A stretch of 17,500 bases of DNA from Zygnema cylindricum (GCA_037447655.1 JBBHKE010003238.1:134042-151541); one strand, 5' to 3'; shown: positions 8,441 through 17,270, counted from the stretch's first letter. Program-made: numbers and translations. The notes: a model not told the origin generated them from the letters alone.

Positions 8441-8872
8441 AAAATCTCGGCTCCACCAAAGTGCTTCATGTTATTCGCCATTGGTGAATCTTTTGCTGTG
8501 AAAGTTATGTCTACCAGGTAGGACACAGTAAATCTACTAAATCGTCCACACTGGTATTAATCCTTTTATGCTTTGGGGGCTATCAGTTTAAACCCAACAC
8601 TGTTATCAATCCACACGCCCATTCTACTTAAATCCTTAAGACTACATTGACCATCACCATTCTCATCACAAATTAAATTGAGTATTTTTTTACCCGAAAT
8701 CATAAATTGATATCAATGACCTTGTTTGACTAGTAACTTATAATGCTCTACACCGGTGTAGTAGGTGTGACGTATGACAAAGACCCGATTGATAAAAAAT
8801 TGGGTTGTGAAGTGCAAATAATGGAGCATCTTATTAGTACAAAAAAATGAGATGATAAAGCAGTAAGTCATT

Positions 8873-9227
8873 CAACAATAGTTAGAGATGAAGTGCCCCA
8901 AAGCTTTCAACAATAGTTATAGACGAAGTGCTCCAAAGTTTTCAACAATAGTTAGAGACGAAGTGCTCCAAAGCTGTCAACAATGCTTAAAGACGAAGTG
9001 CTCCAACGCTTTCAACAATAGTTAGAGACGAAGAGCTCCAAAGCGTTCGACAATAGTTAGAGAGGGAGTGCTCTAAAGCTTTCAACAATAGTTAGAGACG
9101 AAGTGCTCCAAAGCTTTAAACAATAGTTAGGGACGAAGTGCCCCAAAACTTTTAACAATAGTTAGAGACGAAGTGCCCCAAAGCTTTCAACAGTCGTTAG
9201 AGACGAAGTGCTCCAAAGCTTTCAACT
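8873..9227 (+). repeat. 35 bp minisatellite, about ten copies
   Basis: Units of exactly 35 bp (caacaatagttagagacgaa, then gtgctccaaagcttt) start at 8873, 8908, 8943, 8978, 9013, 9048, 9083, 9118, 9153 and 9188, with a partial unit from 9223. Copies differ by a few substitutions and no indels. The period is not a multiple of three, so it is unlikely to encode a protein repeat. The following 9228-9320 has a short coding-like frame (KPKRKMLLALAQARYAFGEA) that I could not assign. Confidence 0.95.
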
Positions 9228-9320
9228 GCACATTGCCTGCTCAAACCAAAGCGGAAAATGTTGTTGGCGCTTGCACAAGCACGTTATGCATTTGGTGAAG
9301 CAACAATTTCCAAATGTTAG

Positions 9321-9739
9321 CTTATTTTTTTTGTTTTTTGACGTTTTCAAATAGGTGATCATAAGTGTATGTGACTATTTGGGAAGGTCTACATTTTTTT
9401 GTTTTTTGTTTTTGTTTTTGTTTAATGGTTAATGTTACTTTGTCACACAAAATAGACAAAATTATTAGAAAATTTGTGCTTAAAACATAAATTTTGACTT
9501 TTCTAAGCCACGTAACACATTATTTAGTGATATCTTGGCGATTAAAAGTTACACTCTAGTTTTTTTTATTTAATATCTAATCCTGATGTTTTTGCCTCAA
9601 TAATTATGGATTTTATTTCGGGTGGACATGTACGTCATTTGATCAGCACCGCCATACAAGCACGACCTTTCTGTACTTTGAAAGTACATAAATTTCTGGT
9701 ACTTCCCGGTTCATGGCAACGCTTCAACCAGAGTCAAAA
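9321..9739. other. AT-rich stretch without a recognised gene
   Basis: T-rich, with tgtttttgttttt-type runs. A small palindrome (tgtactttgaaagtaca, 9672-9688) is the only structure noted. Confidence 0.5.
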
Positions 9740-10242
9740 CTACACCGCGAATCGTAATTAGAGTAATGAAAAAATTAGAGTACAAAAACTAAAAAAAACA
9801 ATTAGAGTAATGAACGCTAATTTATGTCATAGAGCTGTTTCAACTATGAAGTTTACTCTAATTTATTTAATTACTCTAATTTGGCACGCTAATATCCTCT
9901 ACTGTAAATAAGGTATTCGTACATAATTTGGAAATTGTACAGTTTATCGTCACTATGACGTTTGCACTACGCGGTTTGTTAAAACGCAGTTACATGATAA
10001 CGACCTGTATTAAATCATTATTTGTACTTTTTTATTTAATAAAGTACAATTTTGCACCGTCGGAGGTCGTCCGTACGCCACACTATTTAAAACGAACCTA
10101 TATTAGAATTGAAAACGCTAATTAAACCTTACCTTAAATAGAATAATAAAAAAATTAGAATCATTTACTCTATTTCATGTGATTGAGTCGAAATTTCGAG
10201 CGACCGAATTAGAGTAATTTACTCTAATTACGATCCGCGGTA
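9740..10242 (-). mobile_element. MITE copy A (~503 bp), reverse orientation
   Basis: Starts with ctacaccgcgaatcgtaatt and runs to ccgcggt at about 10242. Its inverse complement aligns along its length with copies B and C, sharing blocks such as cataaattagcgttcattac, taggttcgttttaaatag and ttgtacttt. It carries inner attagagtaa palindromes near its ends. It encodes nothing credible. Confidence 0.75.
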
Positions 10243-10617
10243 TGAAATAGAGTAAATGATTCTAATTTTTTCATTATTCTATTTAAGGTAAAGTTTAATT
10301 AGCGTTTTCAATTCTAATATAGGTTCGTTTTAAATAGTGTGGAGTAAGGTGCAAAATTGTACTTTATTAAGTAAAAAAGTACAAATAATGATTTAATACA
10401 GGCCGTTTGCGTTTTAACGAACCGCGTAGTGCAAACGTCATAGTGACGATAAACTATACGTTTTGCCAAATTCTGTACGAATACCTTATTTACAGTAAAG
10501 TATATTAGCGTGCCATATTAGAATACTTAAATAAATTAGAGTAAACTTCATAGTTGAAAAAGCTCTATGACATAAATTAGCGTTCATTACTCTAATTTGT
10601 TTTTTATTTTTTGTACT
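10243..10617 (+). mobile_element. MITE copy B (truncated), head to head with copy A
   Basis: Begins abruptly inside the element (tgaaatagagtaaatgattc), lacking roughly the first 58 bp, and ends in ttgtactcta. It is the inverse of copy A with no spacer, forming a palindrome with arms of about 375 bp. Confidence 0.75.
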
Positions 10618-11120
10618 CTACACCGCAATCGTAATTAGAGTAAATTACTCTAATTGGGTCGCTCGAATTTTCGACTCTATCACTTCAAATAGAGTAAGTG
10701 ATTCTAATTTTTTCATTATGCTATTTAAGGTAAGGTTTAATTAGCGTTTTTAATTCTAATATATGTTCGCTTTAAATAGTGTGGAGGACGGACGACGTCC
10801 GACCGTGCAAAATTGTACTTTTATAAGTAAAAAAGTACAAATAATGATTTAATACAGGCCATTATCATGTAACTGCGTTTTAACAAACGTAATGCAAACG
10901 TCATAGTGACGATAAACTGTACGTTTTGTCAAATTCTGTACGAATACCTTATTTATAGTAGATGATATTAGCTTGCCAAATTAGAGTACACCGCATAAAT
11001 TAGAGTAAATTCCTTTTTGAAACAATTCTATCACATAAGTTAGAGTAAATTACTCTAATTATTTTTTTCTCTTTTTTTACTCTAATTTTTTCATTACTCT
11101 AATTACGATGCGCGGTGTAG
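10618..11120 (+). mobile_element. MITE copy C (~503 bp), full length
   Basis: Begins ctacaccgcaatcgtaatta and ends gatgcgcggtgtag at 11120, with terminal inverted repeats. A further copy of the 3' terminus (ttttttcattactctaatta, then cgattcgcggtgta) follows at 11121-11154, so another insertion or terminal duplication took place here. Confidence 0.8.
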
Positions 11121-11160
11121 TTTTTTCATTACTCTAATTACGATTCGCGGTGTACTGTAG

Positions 11161-12053
11161 TAGTGTTGTGTATCGGTAAGGATTTGCCGATAACCGATAT
11201 GGGCCTTTTTTCAGGGATCTGATAATCGATATATTGGTACGATATATCGATATCGGTCTTATCGCCGATAAGTAGCCGATAATATCGGGTACTTATCGGC
11301 GATAATGCCGATAACGATAACTATCGGCGATAACTGTACTGGCCGTACAGATAATTGTACGGCATGTACACTCAACTGTACGTCTTATTCCCTGGACGTG
11401 TACAAGCACAGAAAGTACAGTAGCCGCCATGAGATCTGTACGGTTTTGATACGAATCCAGTAAAAACGATGTATCTTTCACATCCGACGCCATGGCTTTG
11501 TCCTTTTATTCATGAGATCCACTGGGACATGCCACGTGTCAACCTGTCGACTTTTTTGGCATAAGCTGCCGAAAGAGCCATTCCGGGATGCGGGCGCTCA
11601 CGCTGGCCCGTCCGCTCGTGTTTTCTCATTCTAAGTCGTCCGTTCGATTCCGGCGGAGCGCAGAATGTTATTTTGCGTCCGTTGTACTTTTGTGTCCGCC
11701 GTCCTTTTCCAGTTCCATGTTCACCAGTTTTTTAGTAAAATTACGTACGTCGCCGTAAAAGTTTTGTTCAGTTAACCGGCCAAAGTTTATATGCTGCGCT
11801 ATCCGTAATAAATTGCAGTTAAGCGGTAACGGAACAGATTTTTATACGTGGCATGCCACGCTATTTAAAATCAATAAAATAATACAGTATGTTATAAAGT
11901 ACTAATGTATGCATACTATATATTTTTTAAATTATCGCCGATATGGAATTTGTTGGTCCCAGACCGATATATCGGAATCTCTGACCGTTCGATAACCGAT
12001 AACTATCGGTATCGCTGTTATCGCGATAAGTTTTTTACCGATACACAACACTA
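11161..12053. mobile_element. 893 bp hAT-like element with TAGTGTTGTGTATCGGTAA ends
   Basis: A perfect 19 bp terminal inverted repeat (11161-11179 and 12035-12053) is flanked on both sides by actgtag (11154-11160 and 12054-12060), a 7 bp direct repeat close to the 8 bp duplication of hAT elements. The first bases TAGTG match the short hAT terminal consensus YARNG. Subterminal regions are full of tatcggcgataa motifs in both orientations, as expected for transposase-binding arrays. No transposase frame is present; the 66-codon minus-strand frame inside is not convincing. It is non-autonomous. Confidence 0.75.
11594..11662 (+). other. Degenerate tRNA-like sequence (anticodon-loop CAT) within the hAT-like element
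   Basis: A 69 nt segment has gcgctca at its 5' end pairing with ggagcgc at its 3' end (six of seven pairs), followed by A. It has a T-loop and B-box match (gttcgattcc, 11642-11651), an A-box-like tggcccgtccg (11604-11614) and a 7 nt loop ctcattc with T at the position-33 equivalent and CAT as anticodon. The D arm and anticodon stem are poorly paired, so it is not a functional tRNA as written. It could be a pseudo-tRNA or the head of a SINE relic. Confidence 0.35.
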
Positions 12054-12245
12054 ACTGTAGTTTTACCGTTAAAGTTCAAACGGCAAAAACGTTTGCGCGC
12101 AACACTGTCGATATGGGTATGCATCCAAAAAATCAAACTTCAAATCCGTACATGACTACATGTAGATCGGCAGAGCATTATATGAGGCTCATACGAGTCA
12201 GAGGCTTCATGCAATCAGGAGCTTTCGTCACGCTGACACCTGGAA

Positions 12246-12565
12246 TCATTTGCTTCCCGGTACAGAAGCAATAAACGACAAATCACTTGGCCTGCCGAGA
12301 GGTGCGCAGTTTTGGATGTTACGAAACCAGAAAAGGACAATACTGACGCCTAGAGCATTGGAGATCCGATATGTCACGGAATAGAGTCCTTGCCGACAGA
12401 TTTCTGTGTTGTCGACTTGCTGATAGGCTTCATTAGGACAGATCCGCACAATCTTAGATTGCGGGATTGTACACAGCTGGACTTCCAGTCCGCCGCCTCC
12501 AATAAAGTCAGATGGAAATCGCGGTCCATTCGGAGGAAGACATTTGTTTTTTTTGGGCGCGCTCG
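12246..12565 (-). CDS. Probable terminal exon, possible DUF5011/HYR-like ectodomain
   Basis: This is the 3' part of a 130-codon minus-strand frame (12638-12246, TGA), one of the longest non-low-complexity frames in the window. It is Cys-containing and includes QGLYSVTYRISNALGVS, which resembles the 'GtYtVtYtvtDaaGN' motif of DUF5011/HYR Ig-like domains. With an acceptor cgtcag at 12566-12571 it joins in phase to 12630-12762 through a 64 bp intron. It may be the 3' end of the Big-domain gene upstream. Otherwise it is an independent small gene starting at the in-frame ATG at 12638. Confidence 0.4.
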
Positions 12566-12629
12566 CTGACGTGTTGATGAATTCATTCGCCAGTATGATT
12601 TCAACGTTCTTGCGCGGTAGAATCAATAC

Positions 12630-12762
12630 TTTTCTCATTCAAAGTCTCAAACTCCTTTGATTGCTCAAAAATAGGAGGGTGTTGGTTGATGCAGTGTTCT
12701 TTACAAGAAGCTTTGTCCAGACCGGTTTTACTATGAGAACGTACGGTCACAATGCAGATGAT
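12630..12762 (-). CDS. Probable internal exon joined to 12246-12565
   Basis: After the acceptor-like cgccgcag, 44 codons plus one base read as Cys-rich coding sequence (IICIVTVRSHSKTG, KASCKEHCINQHPPIFEQ, KEFETLNEK) before the donor gtattg at 12629. Start phase is 0 and end phase 1, fitting the 320-base exon downstream. Without splicing, the frame runs to TGA at 12601 and overlaps the 130-codon frame by 38 bases, so a frameshifted relic is the alternative. Confidence 0.35.
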
Positions 12763-13315
12763 CTGCGGCGTAGTTCAAAAGTACACTATCGAGAGCCACA
12801 AATCCACCGTAAAATTAGATAGCTTACATTGACCGTCCGATCTACCAATCGAATTATCCTAAACCGTTTATAAACACACTTAAACGTGTGTACAGGGAGT
12901 GCATCATAAATGCTTTTGTCCTAGACATGATCCGTACAACCTATAATGTTTTTCTGTACCATATATCTGTAGAAATGTTATGGACACACCCTCTTCTAGG
13001 GTTTTGAGGGGCGGTGTCTCCACGCGCGTTTGTGTTAGGCTGTTAGCAGCCGTCAGTAGCGAGGCAAAACATTTTCGTACGAATTTCTTTTCATGGGATG
13101 TCCAAATAGTAATTCCTTGATTTTATCTACACATGTACCTTAGATATCGTCACTCTTTTGAATCGCTTAAGTGTACCGTACCTTTACTTCCAATGTTTTT
13201 CGTACCCTCGTACGATTTCTTCAACTTTCCAGTATAACTCTGTTGATTCTCTTTTTTCTCCGTATATCCCGCGCTCTCTTGATTCCTCTCTTTCCAAAAG
13301 ATTCACCTTTTTTCT

Positions 13316-13470
13316 TTTTTTTGAATCGAGCACACATTCTCTCTCGCTTTCTCTCTCTCTTTTTCTTGTTTTTACATTGTCAGCCTGTCCTTTTGTCTCG
13401 TCTCTCGAAAAGTTTTTTTTTTAACTCTCTTACACCTCTCTCTCTCTCCTTGTTTTTCCTCTCTCCTTTT
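13316..13470 (-). repeat. CT-rich (plus strand) simple-sequence tract
   Basis: ctctctcgctttctctctctc-type sequence with T runs. The plus-strand Ser/Leu/Phe-rich frames here are artefacts of composition. Confidence 0.8.
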
Positions 13471-13639
13471 TTTTGGAATGGGCAATCCTCAAGAGGACAC
13501 GTGGAAAACGAGACTGACTGCAGAACAGGACACGAGAGCATAACCAAGAAGTAGAAACTGAATCGGATTTAACAAAAATAGAACAGTAGGAGAATGAACA
13601 TTGAGGTAAAAATGATATTAACGAAAGGAGAGAAAGGGG

Positions 13640-13710
13640 AAGGCAAGGAGAGAGAGAGAGGGAGAGAGAGAGAGAGAGAGGGGGGGGAGAGAAAGGGAGG
13701 GAGAGAGAGG

Positions 13711-13746
<36 letters not shown>

Positions 13747-13757
13747 AAGAGGAGAGG
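13640..13757 (+). repeat. GA-rich simple-sequence tract
   Basis: About 118 bp of (GA)n with short G runs (gggggggaga), ending in gaagagaagaggagagg. It is purine on the plus strand. Confidence 0.9.
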
Positions 13758-13949
13758 TGACGGCCCGAGAGGAATCTACAGAGTGAGGTTGGAGACATGA
13801 CATAAACAGAAGCTCCCTTTTTTTTTTCCCCTTAAGAAACCCTATGAAACTCTTAAAAACCCTTAATAAACCTAAAAACTCTATAGAAATCCAAAAAACA
13901 CACAAAAAACGCTTAAACACCATAAAAAAACCGCAGGAATCAATCTTAC

Positions 13950-14104
13950 ATTGTACGATTTTAATAGTTTTTGATTCTGTGGACGGATTGTTTGCGAGAT
14001 CCAAAACCGCTCCTTTATTTACTTTAATTTCTGCAATTTTTCCTGACTGAAGTTTGAAATCGAGTCCAAAAATTCCTCCGAATCCCGTTGCTGACGTTCC
14101 GTAA
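13950..14104 (-). CDS. Ig-repeat gene, exon f
   Basis: The acceptor ggattcag follows a long T/AT-rich tract; the donor is gtaaga. 51 codons complete the domain of exon e (GLDFKLQSGKIAEIKVNKG, AVLDLANNPSTES). It ends in phase 1, so at least one more exon follows toward lower coordinates. Confidence 0.85.
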
Positions 14105-16806
14105 CTGAATCCAAAAAGTTAAATTTCCAGATATTTATTAAAAAATAATAACGATAAAAAAAAATAATAATAACAATACAAAAAAAAACAAAACGATGAA
14201 GGTATGGAATGCGAGGTGTTTCAATAGCATTAGCTTGATATATTGTCAAATAAAGTTTTAAAGTTAAGGAAAAATTAATAGCACAATCTTGCAAATTGAA
14301 ATTATGCCTCCTTTTTTTTTTTTTTTTTTAAGTCTTAGCTGAAATAGATAATGTGGACTCCACACTATTAGCACTTTTCAGGTCTTTTAGAAGGCTCCAT
14401 GGGTTTAGTTTTTTTCTTAATAGGTTCGTAATTTTTTTAGGGTTTACGCAATCTAGGTCTTGCTCACACTGTCAAACTGCAGTAAACATCAAGAGCTTAA
14501 ATTACTTTAAATTTTCTATATTTTGAGTTTTAAACAGCTTTCTTTATGGCAGTGTTTTTACCTTCACTTTTTGTGTGGTTTCCAGAATTTCTCTAATTTT
14601 TTTTATTTATTTTTTCTTTTTTTCTAGTTTTTTTTTAAGGTTTCTACTTTCTGGAGTTAAAGATTTTTGCTCACCCCAGCAGAGCGCAATTAGTGAGGCT
14701 AAGGTCAAATTCCGGATCGAATCCGTACACCGCTTCTCGAAAATTCAATACCAGTGTGAACACCAAACTGCTGGTTTGAGATTTTTGGCCATTCGGAACC
14801 ACGAATTGCGGAACTGGCGGACTTCGATCTGCATAGAACACACGTGCGAAATGTTAAGGTTATTGGTCATGACTCCGGTCAGCGTGCAAACCACTTGCAA
14901 AAGTTTTAACGCTTTTGTCTTTTTGAGAATCAGACTGCGGCTTCCATGAAACACACGTGCGAATGAAAGTCAAAGGGTCCAGAGAATTAAACTTTCGTCT
15001 ACATGGATCACAAGTGCCAAATAAATTGGTATAATTTTTTTTTTTTTTTTTTTTTTGGTATAAAATTTGACTTCTCTATGCTTAGAAAACATTTGGAAGG
15101 TTCAAATGACTGGTACAGAGAATCGGACAATGATTATTTTAGGACTTGTGAGGACATTCGAAGGCTTTTATGAGGTTTTTGTTTGTTTTTCGTAATGTTT
15201 TTTTCGTTTTTTGAAGCAATAAGGATTTTTCTCGGGGAGAACTAGCTTACACTAAAGCTTACCTATTAGGACAAGCCCTTGTGAAGTAAAGGTTGACATG
15301 TTTTGTCCAGCAAACGTTTTTAATGAAACCAAAACGAGACTCGGAGTGCTATCGTCCTTTGTATTATCGAAAGGTTGCACCTGAAAGAAAAAAACGAACA
15401 AAGTAAGGAGGAAACAAAGTAAACAACAACAGAATGATCCGATGACAAATGTCTTTGTCAGCAGATTACAGCAAAAGTTGGAAAGTAGTTAATAATACAA
15501 TAACATTTGTATTTCAAACATTACATCATCAACACATTTTTACAACTATCTCATCTTTTGCGTTTAAACTTATTGCAGTGTTAACACCAACAGTTCGTAA
15601 CCAAAACGTTTGTCTCTAGTAAACAACAAAGTTGTCTTTATAATAACATCAATATCTAATGAATATCCTGAAACAATTCTCACCATAAGTTTGTAGCTCA
15701 CAGCAGTCGAATTTGTTGTATTGTCCGACTGCAAAGTCTCACACACAAACATAAACACAAAAAAAACTATCAGCAGTTATGACATGTTTGCATTATTAGT
15801 GTGACATTTGACACGCAACCAAACACTTCAAATTTACTTACAACAGCAACGACTTAAAATTCTCTGAGAATTAACAAAATTGTGTCATTTAGAAACACAG
15901 TTTGAAGTCCTTCCATTCACAACTTAATGACAAGCGCGAAGAGGAGGAGGAGAAGGAGAAAAACAAAAAAAAATCTCACCGATTGTGTCGAGCATTTTGG
16001 AGATAAGGTCTTATCTTCTGTGATGTTCGACAAGGATCCTCCCTTAACACTAATATTTTCAGGAGTAAGAGCAGTGGAAGGTTTATAATCCAAACATAAT
16101 TGGTATGGAATTGGCGAATCATCACTCCAATAATTTAATTTCGTTTCTTGTCCACTAATATTCACAAGGGTCGAAGGAGCTTCAACAGGAACTGCGACAG
16201 CGACTTGTGAAGATTGATCTGCACTCGTAATCATGATTTATAATTATTCAATTTCTCATGGACTAGGCAAAAAATCAAATTTGGCTTTCTTGGCATATTT
16301 AAGCATCAAACTAAATAGTTGTTGCATCAAATGAATTGAATTCAGAATTTACGAAATAAACGTCTCAAGTCTTTTCAGGAAAGGGCTTGTGTAAGAAGCA
16401 AAGTAGATTATAGGTTAAATCGAGCAGGAAATTGGAGAAAAGGCATTTACGCATTATAGCAAACGGACACTGATGGCAATGATGGATTAACTACCAGAAA
16501 CCTGGAGATTCAAAATTAAGAACAGAAAAAGAACAGAAGAACAAGGATGTCGAGAAAAAAAAAATAGAGACTTTACAGAACTGAACAGGAAAGGTTTCAA
16601 AGATTCGAGGAATTGAAAATATTATAACATTATCACTTACCGACGATGAAAGCGATAGTATGAATATCGGACCATGGATACAAGTTGGAGTAAGTTCTGA
16701 GACGAAATAAATGACTTCCGTACAAAAGATTTTCGTACAATTGATCCAAAATCGCTTTGTCTCCAAATGTAGAGTCACCGCAATCAGTTGGAGTTTGCTG
16801 GTCAAG
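13950..16806 (-). CDS. Ig-like (Big-type) repeat protein, probable extracellular/adhesin, partial
   Basis: Six minus-strand exons join without a frame break: 16806-16641, 16218-15980, 15728-15588, 15380-15263, 14828-14675 and 14104-13950 (about 325 residues, open at both ends). Split codons close correctly at each junction (GTC G|AT; ATA G|AT; GG|T). The protein is β-rich, with tandem motifs of bacterial Ig-like domains: FVDxSS / IDRSPPVPQF inter-domain linkers (compare 'VDTTPPTV'), LVFTLVLNFREAVYGFDPE with FDLSLTNCALL (compare 'tFtFsepVtGFd..DltvtnG'), ENISVKGGSLSNI, and KVNKGAVLDLANNPSTES (compare 'AGavtDlAGNpnta'). The first exon ends a preceding repeat (LYGSHLFRLRT...WSD). Such repeats usually form secreted or surface stalks. 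N-terminus, signal peptide and membrane anchor are not seen. The third donor is uncertain. Confidence 0.75.
14105..14674. other. AT-rich intron between Ig-repeat exons e and f
   Basis: Contains poly-T/poly-A runs and (ATA)n-like sequence, and no separate gene. A few aaaccct/agggttt motifs (near 13838 and 14440) are too sparse to be a telomeric array. Confidence 0.6.
14675..14828 (-). CDS. Ig-repeat gene, exon e
   Basis: Acceptor tctatgcag, donor gtgagc. 50 codons include RSPPVPQFVVPNGQK, LVFTLVLNFREAVYGFDPEF and DLSLTNCALL, the clearest Big-type half-domain. The 124-codon plus-strand frame at 14575-14949 is its antisense shadow. Confidence 0.85.
15263..15380 (-). CDS. Ig-repeat gene, exon d
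   Basis: It has a textbook acceptor (tttttttctttcag) and donor gtaagc. 39 codons plus one base encode VQPFDNTKDDSTPSLVLVSL and a Thr/Ser-rich strand. The start phase of 0 fits either exon c donor; the overhanging G completes Asp with exon e. Confidence 0.8.
15588..15728 (-). CDS. Ig-repeat gene, exon c (donor uncertain)
   Basis: Acceptor gactttgcag. The frame supplies the last strands of the domain begun in exon b (VSYKLMVRIVSGYSLDIDVI) and ends GYELL before a weak donor gtgtta. Two alternatives exist: a stronger gtgaga donor after codon 15 (exon end 15684, also phase 0), or reading on to TAA at 15570. The long form is preferred because it preserves the complete Ig-like repeat. Confidence 0.6.
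15980..16218 (-). CDS. Ig-repeat gene, exon b
   Basis: Acceptor gagtgcag, donor gtgaga, start phase 1 and end phase 0. 79 codons include YQLCLDYKPSTALTPENISV and GGSLSNIT, matching the 'f...v......di.v.gGtlsn' half of a Big-type domain. The ATG at 16234 lies in the same frame but just upstream of the acceptor, so I do not treat it as the gene start. Confidence 0.8.
16641..16806 (-). CDS. Ig-repeat gene, exon a (end of one Ig-like repeat)
   Basis: The acceptor ctcgaaacag is preceded by a T-rich tract; 55 codons plus one base precede the strong donor gtaagt. It contains GSHLFRLRTYSNLYPWSDIH, like the 'G.htf.vra.D..gn.s' strand of Ig-like repeats. No methionine occurs in this frame, so earlier exons must lie to the right of it. 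Confidence 0.75.
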
Positions 16807-16990
16807 CTGTTTCGAGTTTCAAAAAAAAACCACACACACATAAAAAACAAAAAACAAGAAACAATTTGAGTTAAGAAAACAATTAACTGCTTTTCAATTT
16901 AGAACGAAATTTAAGGTCAACCCCATCCTCGAGTCAAAAAACCATGAAGTAATAAAAACAACAACAACAGGTTTGGATTGTTTTTGCAAT

Positions 16991-17236
16991 GAACAGAGAG
17001 AGAGGTGGGAGGGGAGGGGGAAAGGGAAGGGGAGGAAAGGGGGAGGGGAGGAAAGGGGGAGGGGAAGGTGGAGGGGGCGAGAGAGGAGAGGCGAAGGGGG
17101 CGAGAGGGAGAGAGGGAGGGAAGGGGGAGCAAGAGCGAGAGAGGAGAGAGAGAAGGCGAGAGAGAAGGCGAGAGAGAGAGAGAGAGCAAGAGAGAGGGAG
17201 AGGAAGCGAGAGAGAGGGAGAGAAAGCGAGAGGACT
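16991..17236 (+). repeat. 245 bp GA/GGA-rich tract
   Basis: Purine-only sequence, from ggggagggggaaa-type units on the left to (GAGA)n on the right. All long frames across it, in six frames, give RERE/GGEG or SLSL/PLPL repeats and are artefacts. It lies between the minus-strand Ig-repeat gene and a possible plus-strand first exon. Confidence 0.92.
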
Positions 17237-17270
17237 CGTTTAATTGTGTCGTATTTTCTAACGAGCAAAT

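Larger units (their letters stand above)
12763..13949. other. Stretch without an assured exon; simple-sequence tracts
   Basis: Contains a CT-rich run (13316-13470), a GA-rich run (13640-13757) and otherwise unassigned sequence. Two minus-strand open segments without ATG (about 13417-13170, charged, ending EIVRGYEKHWK; and 13557-13436) have acceptor/donor-compatible edges. Both overlap the purine tracts, so I do not call them. If the Ig-repeat gene continues to 12246, a linking exon must lie here. Confidence 0.5.

Noticed and set aside
12374-12604. 76-codon minus frame in another phase.
   Set aside because: Overlaps the longer 130-codon frame, which has the more protein-like motif content and joins in phase to an upstream exon.
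12771-12850. gtagttcaaaagta plus gaccgtccgatc, resembling the 1647-1952 element.
   Set aside because: Only one terminus-like match, with no inverse partner or duplication nearby; too weak to call a copy.
13436-13557. Minus-strand segment whose phases (start 1, end 0) would link Ig-repeat exon f to the exon at 12762-12630.
   Set aside because: Phase fit alone is weak; the peptide has no Ig-like motif and half of it comes from the purine tract.
13158-13800. Multiple long frames (Ser/Leu/Phe or Arg/Glu rich) on both strands.
   Set aside because: They arise from CT and GA tracts.
13838-14450. aaaccct and ttagggttta motifs as interstitial telomere repeats.
   Set aside because: Too few and irregular; consistent with AT-rich intron sequence.
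14575-14949. 124-codon plus frame.
   Set aside because: It begins in poly-T and is antisense to Ig-repeat exon e, which has the clear domain motifs.
15917-16234. 105-codon minus frame starting at ATG 16234, as an independent gene.
   Set aside because: The acceptor at 16219 and donor at 15979 give an internal exon in phase with neighbours; the ATG and hydrophobic tail fall in introns.
16491-16850. 119-codon minus frame.
   Set aside because: It is out of frame with exon 16806-16641, which is the phase-compatible and domain-like reading.
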